Shown: piece by piece, positions 57,195-64,000 of the stretch
How positions within the stretch are numbered: the stretch's first letter is position 1
Layout of the letters: each line of letters starts with the position of its first letter
Origin: Anniella stebbinsi
Taxonomy: Eukaryota; Chordata; Lepidosauria; Squamata; Anniellidae
Length of the DNA: 64,000 nt
Assembly (NCBI GenBank): GCA_029215795.1
Contig: JARDYH010000007.1
Coordinates: 16,899,763 to 16,963,762, forward strand
Direction: 5' to 3'
Made by a program: the position numbers and the translations under genes
Notes under the pieces: generated by a model
Seen by the model: the letters and a program-made list of their open reading frames with translations, nothing else
The model's database searches: none
What the model was told of the DNA's origin: nothing

Positions 57195-58333
57195 TAAGCA
57201 CAAAACAACATCTAACTAGGGCTATCAACACAATCACCCCCAAACGTCCTTTCCAACCCACTTCTAATCGGGCACCCTGGTATACTGAAGATCTCAGGGA
57301 GTTGAAGAGGGAAGGACGACGACTGGAGTGCCAATGGTGGAAAACTAGACTTCTATCCCACAAGACACACCATAGAGAACACTTTCGTTCCTATGGAGTG
57401 GGAATACATGCAGAGAAGAAAGCTTTCTTCTCTGCACGCATTGCATCTGCGAGCTCACGTCCAGCAGAACTGTTCAGGGTGGTGAGGGGTCTAACTCAAG
57501 CACCTTCCGCCCTGAACCCGACTTTAGAGCCTTTGGCAGTTCGCTGTGATGCCTTTAATGACCATTTCACAGATAAAATATCTTGGATAAGAGCCAACTT
57601 AAGACGCTGTCATTATAGCAGAAGCTGACAATGGAGTGTCCAGTAACTCCATGAGTAGAATTACACTGGATCAGTTTCAGTTGGTGAGTACTGAGGATGT
57701 GGACAAGCTGCTTGGACAAGTGAGGAGGACAACTTGCCCTCTCAATCCCTGTCCTTCTTGTCTGGTCGTCAAGGGAGGAGATGCAGTTAAATCACATCTA
57801 CAACATATTATTAATGCATCTCTCAGGGAGGGGAATTTTCCAACATGTTTAAAAGAGGCGGTAGTACGGCTGCTTCTAAAAAAAGCTCTTCCTGGACCCT
57901 CTGGACCTTAATAACTACAGGCCAGTATCAAATCTTCCATTTTTGGGCAAGGTGATCCAGAGGGCAGTTGCCTCCCAACTCCAAGCAGTTTTGGATGATA
58001 CAGATTTTCTAGACCCATTTCAAACCGGCTTCAGGGCAGGATACAGAGTTGAGACCGCTATGGTCGCCTTAGCGGATGATCTACACTTAAGTATTGACAG
58101 AGGGATTGTATCCCTGTTGGTACTCCTGGACCTCTCAGCGGCTTTTGATACCATCGACCATGGTATCCTTCTGAAATGCTTGAGGGGATTGGGAATCAGG
58201 GGCACTGTGCTTTAGTGGTTCCAGTCCTATCTCTCGGGCAGGTTCCAGATGGTGATGCTTGGGGATAGCTGCTCTTCAAAGAAGGAGCTGCTATGTGGTG
58301 TACCACAAGGTGCCATCCTTTCCCCAATGCTGT

Positions 58334-58335
<2 letters not shown>
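57195..58335 (+). pseudogene. L2 LINE reverse transcriptase, internal part, broken
   Basis: Plus-sense L2-type coding sequence in three frames. It covers the endonuclease-RT linker ('APWYTEDLRELKREGRR..'), the RT N-terminal part (57636-57911, 'LLGQVRRTTCPLNPCPS..'), and RT core blocks (57913-58335) with 'YRPVSNLPFLGKVIQRAV', 'LDLSAAFDTIDHGIL' and 'GVPQGAILSPMLF'. Frameshifts lie near 57628 and 57890, and a TAG at 58213-58215 sits where CAG is usual. The endonuclease is missing. The sequence stops just after the GVPQG block, before the catalytic YxDD box, against an (AAT)n run that belongs to another L2 copy. Confidence 0.92.
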
Positions 58336-58369
<34 letters not shown>

Positions 58370-59030
58370 TTTATTTATAACCCGCCTCTCCCTACGGATC
58401 GAGGCAGGGAACACAATACACATACAAGCATGACAAAGTTAAAAAATTAAAACAAGAGAAACACATCATTAAAACATTTAAAATTCATCCGGATAGGCCT
58501 GCCGGAAAAGAACAGTCTTCACGACTCTCTTGAATTCGTGAAGACTGTCAGTTTGTCTAACCTCCTCCGGCAGACCATTCCATAGTCTGGGAGCCATAGA
58601 AGAGAAGGTCCTCTGGGTAACACTCACCAGCCTAGTTCTGGCTGGCTTGAGTACGTTCTTCCCAGAGGACCTAAGAGTGCGGGGCGGATTGTGCGGGAGA
58701 AGGCGATCCCGTAGGTAGCCTGGGCCCAAACCATGTAGGGCTTTAAAGGTAATAACCAACACTTTATACTTCACCCGGAAACTGACCAGCAGCCAGTGAA
58801 GTGATTTTAAAACTGGTGTAATGTGGTCACCCCTAGGTGTACCAGTGACCAACCTGGCTGCCATATTTTGAACAAGTTGAAGTTTCTGGACTACGCACAA
58901 AGGTAGCCCTATGTACAGCGCATTGCAGAAGTTGAGCCTCAAAGTTACCAGCGCATGCGCTACCGTCTTTAGGTCTTCCAACTCTAGGAAGGGACACAGC
59001 TGGTAAGGAGGCAGCAGGTAAGGAGCACGA
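58336..59030 (-). mobile_element. L2 LINE 3' part, minus sense
   Basis: On the plus strand (AAT)n at 58337-58368 is followed by 'ATTTATTTATAACCCGCCTC' and 'GGATCGAGGCAGGGAACAC', then the reversed end of the coding region from 58478. About 550 bp of protein-coding sequence is still open. It abuts the plus-sense L2 at 58335, facing the other way, and a GATC-rich hAT-type end beyond 59035. Confidence 0.92.
58478..59020 (-). pseudogene. L2 protein C-terminal fragment, open frame
   Basis: The open frame is about 180 codons of L2 sequence; the full frame extends to 59074 into unrelated sequence. Landmarks are 'LRLNFCNALYIGLP' at about residues 46-59, 'LQLVQNMAARLVTG' at 65-78, 'LHWLLVSFRVKYK' at 92-104, 'ALHGLGPGYLRDRL' at 112-125, and 'TQRTFSSMAPRLWNGLPEEV' at 150-169, ending with 'FRQAYPDEF'. 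All catalytic blocks are upstream and absent, so the product would be inert. The frame is intact, which suggests a younger copy than the neighbouring plus-sense L2. Confidence 0.88.
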
Positions 59031-59034
59031 GTGG

Positions 59035-59210
59035 GGGGAGGGGGGAGGAGGTCTGATCCTCTGATTTTTTCCAATCCGGATCCAATTTTGGATTGGATCA
59101 GAAGAGATCGGACGATCCAGATGATCGGGATCGGGATCGGATAATTTTATCCAATTTTGCCCGGATTGGGTCCGGATCGTGGATCGGACCCAATCTGCTG
59201 CACATCCCTA
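59035..59210. mobile_element. hAT-type right end, ATCGG/GATCC-rich
   Basis: The right terminus, reverse-complemented, is TAGGGATGTGCAGCAG (ending 59210). The interior is a dense series of GATCGG, ATCCGG and GGATCG words, as at 34435 and in the first and last 130 bp of 60177-61748. The left end is not visible: the sequence runs straight into the minus-sense L2, so this is a truncated or L2-interrupted copy. Confidence 0.7.
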
Positions 59211-59812
59211 CTTTGGACCCCCAATAATCTATCCCTAGTCCAAACATTCACTCCCTACCTCAGAATGAGAGTGAAAGTGCATTCAAACTATTTCCAGCAC
59301 ACTTATTTTCCTCTGTCTTCACCCTCCTTCAGTGTGGCCATTAAGAAAAGCATGTCAGGAAATGTTCATCTTAATGTGATTCAGTCAGTCGCTGATTTCA
59401 AGTTAAGCTTATGCTTAAGTTGTTTGCAGGAGTGGAACGGGAGCATGCGATTTGCACTTGAAAGGCAAGCTACTGTATTTTGTTTCATTTTTTCAGGATC
59501 AATCTACAGCTTGAATCAGATAAAATAGATCCCCTGCAGTGTTTAATTGAGAAAGGTGGCTACTTAGGACAGGCATTCATTAGCCTTTGCTTCTGAGCCC
59601 TCCAGCACTTGTTTACTAAAAATGAGTTTGAAAGAGAAAGAGAGAGCAGGTTATCGGTCACTTTATTGCATGAGATAACCTGTTATCTTCACCAGCTGAA
59701 TTTGCAAAAAACAAAAACAAAAACACCACGAGCACCTAATCGTTCAGCACCAAAGAGCAATTTACTCATTGGCATTTGATTATGCAAGCATTGCTTGTGA
59801 TCTCTTTTAAAA

Positions 59813-59817
<5 letters not shown>
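59211..59817. other. Unannotated interval, possible conserved noncoding element
   Basis: No repeat recognised. The tract 59540-59760 is complex and contains 'CAGGTTATC' and, 18 bases on, 'GATAACCTG', an inverted pair around a spacer (about 59649-59684). Function and conservation unknown. Confidence 0.35.

Positions 59818-59850
<33 letters not shown>
59818..59850. repeat. (CT)n microsatellite
   Basis: Sixteen CT units. Confidence 0.95.
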
Positions 59851-59852
<2 letters not shown>

Positions 59853-60454
59853 TTGTTACTGAATACTAAGAAGTACCCAGCATGCATTGTAGTCTGCTCA
59901 CTTCAATCCAGAAAGGCTTGTTTCAATAAACATGTCTTCAGCAAGTGCTGAAAACATAACAATGTCAGTGCCTCCCTGAGCTCAAGAGGCAGGGAGTTCC
60001 ACAGAGTGGGAGCCAGCACACTAAAAGTTCTACTCCGAGTGGACTCCAAAATGGATTGCAAGTCCATGTGGATCCATCAGGAGCACTTCACCTGATGATC
60101 TCTTTAACCGGAAGGCTAGTAAGGGAAGAGGCACCCTCTCAAATATCCTGATCCCAAGTTGTTTAGGGCTTTATACTAGGGATGTGCACTGGATCGGACC
60201 TGATCCACGATCCGAGTCCGGTCCAGTGGGAAATCGGATAAATTATCCGATTTCCGATCCCGCAGCTGGATCGGCCGATCCAATCCGAACCGGTCCGAAA
60301 AGGCTCCAAACCGGTTCGGCGGATCGGCGGATCGGCGGGCGCCCACTGGCGCCCACCGCCGCTTCCATTGGCGGGCGCCAGCGGGTGCCCACCGATGAAA
60401 GTGGACAGCGGGGGGGGAGGAGGGGGGCGCTTCCCTTCTCGGCCCGTCCGCTCC

Positions 60455-61345
60455 CGTCCGGCACTAGCAGCTACTACCAGCAGGCTCCGCGGCCTGCTCT
60501 AGGGTGGCGCGCCGGGTGATGTCATCACCCGGCGCGCTACTCTAGAGCAGGCTGCGGAGCCTGCTGGTGGTAGCCGCCGGCCCTGGACGGGAGCGGACGG
60601 GCCGAGAAGGTAAGCAGGGGGTGCGTGGAGGGGAGGAGGGGGCGCGCGGAGGGGGCGCGCGGAGGGGGGAGGGGGGCCCTTACCTTCCCGTCCCGGCGGC
60701 TCCCGTCCCGGCGCCTACTACTACCAGCAGGCTCCACGGCCTGCTCTAGGGTGGCGCGCCGGGTGATGTCATCACCCGGCGCGCTACTCTAGAGTAGGCC
60801 GCGGAGCCTGCTGGTAGTAGTAGGCGCCGGCGCCGGCCGGGAGCCACCAGGCCGGGAAGGTAAGCAGGGGGTGCGTGGAGGGGAGGAGGGGGCGCGCGGA
60901 GGGGGGAGGGGGGCCCTTACCTTCCCGTCCCGGCGGCTCCCGTCCCGGCGCCGGCGCCTACTACTACCAGCAGGCTCCGCGGCCTGCTCTAGGGTGGCGC
61001 GCCGGGTGATGTCATCACCGGCACGCTACTCTAGAGCAGGACGCGGAGCCTGCTGGTAGTAGTAGGCGCCGGCGCCGGACGGGAGCCGCCGGGCCGGGAA
61101 GGTAAGCAGGGGGTGCGTGGAGGGGAGGAGGGGGCGCGCGGAGGGGGGAGGGGGGCCCTTACCTTCCCGTCCCGGTGGCTCCCGTCCCGGCGCCGGCGCC
61201 TACTACTACCAGCAGGCTCCGCGGCCTACTCCAGGGTGGCGCGCCGGGTGATGTCATCACCCGGCGCGCTACTCGAGAGTAGGCCGCGGAGCCCGCTGGT
61301 AGTAGCCGCCGGCGCCGGACGGGAGCGGACGGGCCGAGAAGGTAA
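60455..61345. repeat. Tandem array of about 245-bp palindromic units
   Basis: The central word GGGTGATGTCATCACC recurs at 60515, 60762, 61005 and 61247, spacings of about 247, 243 and 242 bp. Each is the centre of a near-perfect palindrome with arms of about 60 bp: AGCAGGCTCCGCGGCCTGCT, then GGCGCGCCGGGTGATG, around one T. Between palindromes lies a G-rich tract (GGGGAGGAGGGGGCGCGCGG-like), entered by GAAGGTAAGC and left by CTTACCTTC. One to two base changes per arm separate the units. Confidence 0.93.
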
Positions 61346-61540
61346 GCAGTGGCGGGGAAGGGGGCTTACCCCCCCCCGGAGCCGTCCGCTTCTATCCGCT
61401 GGCGCCCGCGGGCGCCAGCGGATGGAAGCGGGCGGCCCCAGGGGGGGTAGGGAGCGCGGGGGAGGGGGCTTACCTGCCGGGGCCGTCCACAGCGGACGGC
61501 CCCGGGGGGGGGAGGGAGTTAGGCCCCCCCTCAGCCACCC

Positions 61541-61603
61541 GCCGCCATTTTTTCCTCATAGACTTGCATTGCAATGCAAGTCTATGGGGAAAAAAATGGC
61601 GGC
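61541..61603. repeat. 63-bp palindrome
   Basis: A perfect 30-bp palindrome centred on GCATTGCAATGC (61557-61586) is extended outward by GCCGCCATTTTTT against AAAAAAATGGCGGC with one small mismatch zone. Confidence 0.9.
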
Positions 61604-61990
61604 CGATCCAAAAATTAACGATTTTTGGGTCGGGATCGGACTCGATCCGGTCCGGGGGGCCTCTGATTTTGTCCGAACCGGTCCGGGACAAAATTGGAGG
61701 TCCCGATCCGGGTCCCGATCCGATCCGGGGGGTCCGTGCACACCCCTACTTTATACGTCAATGATAAACCCTTAAACCTGGCCTGATAGAGGCTAGGCGT
61801 CCTGTGCAGTTCCCTCATCAGAAGAGTTAGCTGCAGCTTTCAGATCAGTCTTAATGGCCACCCCACACAGAGCACATGGCAGCAATCTAGCCTTGATGGT
61901 ACTAGCATCTGTACCACTGCGGCCAAGCTAACCCTATGCCTGTATTTAGTCTTTTTCAGCCCACCTCTCCCATAGGCACCACCATAGATC

Positions 61991-63013
61991 ACCAAAGAAG
62001 ATGTCATTGTAACTCCAATGAGCTGCTTCCATTGCCACCAACTTTGCTCAAAGCAGAGTTGATGGCAATTAATTGGTAGCAATACCGGGAGATGGGTGAT
62101 TTGAATTGGTGGCAATACAGAGGGCGTGATTTGATTCCAGAGCTTTGATTTTAACCCTCCAATCTCAGAACAATCTCAACTGATTCCAGGACAGGGTTGG
62201 GTGAATAACATTCTTTCAATATGGAAAAAAAATTAGTCCTGCAGCTCCAAGAGACATAAAACGTCTACGGCTAAGTATCGTACGTTCTTTTTCACTTTAA
62301 TTCCATGCTAGCGTGTGCAACTGAAGTCAAAACATTTTTGCTTTTGGCAGATGATAGCAGTAAATAAAATTGCTTCGAAGAATGGCAGGAAACTGTTAAT
62401 TATGTTTCGTTTGCTCTATTGTTTGTGGATCACTTGCATGGTTAAAAATTAATTTTATGATGTTATTTAAGACAATACATTTGACATTTCAGATGTTCCA
62501 GAGAAGGATGCTTAGTAATAAGAAATAGGTGGACTTGTCAAAGGAAATTTGCTAGCTCAAGCATCTTAAATGGATAAAAGGAACTAACTATAAATTTCAG
62601 CAATGCGTTTAAAAAAAAAAAAAAAAAAGCTTTATTTTCTTTAGAAGAACCCTCATATATCTATCTTTTGTTATCATTCAGTGATGAATTCTGGATAGGC
62701 AGAGAAAAACAATAAAAATTTGATGATTACATGGCCATCCTTGACAACCTTAAATATTTCAGAGGCTAGGAAAAATATAATTCTAGCTTGAGACTTACTT
62801 CGTGGGGGGGGGGGGGAACGTCTGTGAAACTCTTAAAGAACCTTGCAAAGGAAGAGACATGAGGAGAGGAAATAATATGTTGCCACGGCGCGTTAATATT
62901 TTCGTTTGAAATTTTGCCCTCGCCGTTTTGTAGTATTCATTTGCTTTTAGGTCCTTTCAAAAGCCTCACACACAGGTGGACAAAGGAAACATTACAATCT
63001 TGGGCCAGAACTA
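61991..63013. other. Unannotated interval, possible conserved noncoding sequence
   Basis: No gene recognised. A poly(A) run lies at 62610-62628 and a G run at 62804-62816. The tract 62330-62560 is repeat-free with AATTAATTTTATGA and TAATTATG-type cores. Confidence 0.35.
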
Positions 63014-63140
63014 CTCCAAGCAGGATATAACACTTGGAAAGCAGTTGGAAAACGAGATGTGGCATGTGGCATGGGCCCCAAAGGTTGTCAGTGCACTTCA
63101 ATGCTGTTCTAAAGCAGTGGTACAGATCCTGCCCTTGATG
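63014..63140. mobile_element. Diverged MITE, 'GCAGGATATA' family
   Basis: 'AAGCAGGATATAACACTTGG', 'GTCAGTGCACTTCAATGC' and 'AAGCAGTGGTACAGATCCTG' follow the word order of the element at 26145 in reverse. Strongly decayed. Confidence 0.35.
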
Positions 63141-64000
63141 TGAAAACGGCTGTGATGGTGCCACAGCAATAATGCTTTAGCACTGGCATTTTAACACTGG
63201 CAGTACTGGCTTAGGCTGCTTGCCTCACCCCTCCTTTACTAATTCTAAAAAAAAAAAATGAGTACCTTAGTTGTAAATAATGTAGGTTCCTCCACCCCAC
63301 CCCACACACTTCCTCATGCTTTCCCATATTGTACATTGAAATGTTTGGATCCTCCCAACTTCATAATGTCATGTTTCATATACTTTTAAGGACCCTATAT
63401 TGACATAAAAGCACACATTATTCGTTAAGACTAGATGAAGTCGTTTGTGTCGTAATGAAAACATTTTGGTAGTTTCTCAAAGTGGAAAGCAGGCAAACAA
63501 AAGTATTGATGAATTCGTTGTATTTTGTATTCTCTGGCAAGGAAAACCGGGGAAACAGAAACACACAAGCCATAATCTACCCAATGAGTCATTGATGTCT
63601 AAATATGGTACCCTGCAAATCCTGTTGGGTAGGCATGGTTGGGCAGCTGCCTAGAGCCCCAGCGCTAGCAGAGGCCCACTGATAAGAGCCCTCTGGAGTT
63701 GTTCTTGCTCTTCACCATTGCAACCAACTTGTTCACCTGCCTCTCATTCTGCCCAGACAATGGAGGCGGTGAGAGGTTGGAGCAGTAGATGCCAGCTACT
63801 TGCTTACTGGCTCTCTGCCTATCAAGCAAGCAAATAGTAGCAACAATGAGGAAGAGGATGAGGAGCAAGAGCTGCTGGTGGCCATGCCGGCAAGCAGCTA
63901 GATTCACTGATGGAGGGGGACCATTGAGGGTGTCTTGCCCAAGGTCCCCCCAAAACCTGGAGGAAGCACTGACATAGGCCGCTTCTACACTGGCCTTTTG
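63141..64000. other. Unannotated interval
   Basis: No gene recognised. The last bases 'GGCCGCTTCTACACTGGCC' resemble the start of a MITE of the 25281/26145 type that would continue beyond the window. Confidence 0.4.

Larger units (their letters stand above)
60177..61748. mobile_element. 1572-bp GC-rich hAT-type element with palindrome array
   Basis: The ends are TAGGGATGTGCACTGGATCG and, reverse-complemented, TAGGGGTGTGCACGG. It is flanked by a perfect 8-bp duplication CTTTATAC (60169-60176 and 61749-61756). About 130 bp at each end is rich in ATCGG/GATCCG words. The interior is extremely GC- and CpG-rich and holds a tandem array of palindromic units (60455-61345), a perfect 30-bp palindrome (61394-61423) and a second long palindrome (61541-61603). 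No transposase frame is present; the longer open frames are GC-biased chance frames. Confidence 0.93.
59905..61990 (-). mobile_element. LINE C-terminal/3' fragment, split by a hAT-type element
   Basis: The plus-strand words 'CAATAAACATGTCTTCAGCA', 'AGGCAGGGAGTTCCACAGAG' and 'CATCAGGAGCACTTCACCTG' on the left, and 'AAACCTGGCCTGATAGAGG' with 'TGCAGTTCCCTCATCAGAAG' and 'CACATGGCAGCAATCTAGCC' on the right, follow the order of a minus-sense L2-like LINE coding end (compare 58520-58900). Removing 60177-61748 and one copy of CTTTATAC joins the two parts in register. Confidence 0.7.

Noticed and set aside
57195..59030. Twin-primed (5'-inverted) single L2 insertion
   Set aside because: The tail of the minus-sense part lies between the two parts; in twin priming the inverted part would be at the opposite end from the tail.
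61113..61775. 220-codon open frame in the GC-rich element
   Set aside because: Arginine/glycine/proline-rich translation of a repetitive GC-rich palindrome array; the same peptide recurs with each array unit. GC-rich DNA has few stop codons, so this is a chance frame.

Overview
This window looks like intergenic or intronic nuclear DNA from a reptile, most probably a squamate (lizard). The evidence is the repeat mix: CR1 and L2 LINE fragments, tRNA-derived SINEs whose body carries the 'GGCTAGATGGACCAATGGT' motif, many hAT-type non-autonomous DNA transposons, solo LTRs, and abundant (AAT)n, (CA)n, (GA)n and (GATA)n microsatellites. The base composition is AT-rich, apart from one very GC-rich transposon at 60.2-61.7 kb. 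I found no host protein-coding gene, exon chain, tRNA, rRNA or snRNA gene, and nothing bacterial such as operons or CRISPR. The only protein-like reading frames I recognise are broken retrotransposon reverse transcriptases. Family names rest on motif recognition by eye; no database search was run.

Layout. 0-5.3 kb: LINE and SINE fragments, microsatellites and a perfect four-copy 40-bp minisatellite (5170-5329). 5.5-11 kb: mostly unannotated, with a small palindromic element (7185-7295) and a SINE (9274-9479). 11.3-14.4 kb: a dense repeat pile containing a split LINE tail, a CR1 fragment, a 320-bp palindromic hAT-type MITE (12117-12436) and L2 fragments. 15-23 kb: a degenerate tandem duplication, a solo LTR (19286-19887) sitting inside a SINE, and a second LTR family (21985-22675). 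22.7-31 kb: largely unannotated with scattered LINE tails. 31-35 kb: a CR1 fragment with a 230-codon frame, a fold-back hAT-type element (32152-33011) and a 249-bp GATC-dense element (34435-34683). 36-46 kb: a LINE C-terminal fragment, the inverted partner of the second LTR, an L2 tail, and two adjacent MITEs (45138-45457 and 45472-45662). 46-56 kb: low annotation plus a second fold-back element (50205-51194). 56-62 kb: CR1, two L2 pieces in opposite orientation, and a 1572-bp GC-rich hAT-type element (60177-61748) inserted in an older LINE.

The strongest observations concern DNA transposons. Five elements with ends of the type TAGGGATGTGCA or TAGGGTGACC are bounded by 8-bp target duplications that can be read directly: perfect for 12117-12436, 34435-34683, 45138-45457 and 60177-61748, and 7 of 8 for 32152-33011 and 50205-51194 (six elements in all). 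The elements with TAGGGATGTGCA-like ends have unrelated interiors dominated by different short motifs (GATCC/ATCGG or ATTATCG, and possibly TTTGCA). The largest carries a tandem array of about 245-bp units; each unit holds a near-perfect palindrome, a G-rich tract and splice-donor-like motifs on both strands. None of these elements contains a recognisable transposase, so they would depend on an enzyme encoded elsewhere.

No set of genes works together here. The interpretable biology is nested insertion: LTR into SINE, L2 into fold-back hAT elements (two independent cases), LINE tail into LINE tail, and hAT into LINE. These nests give a relative order of activity for several repeat families.
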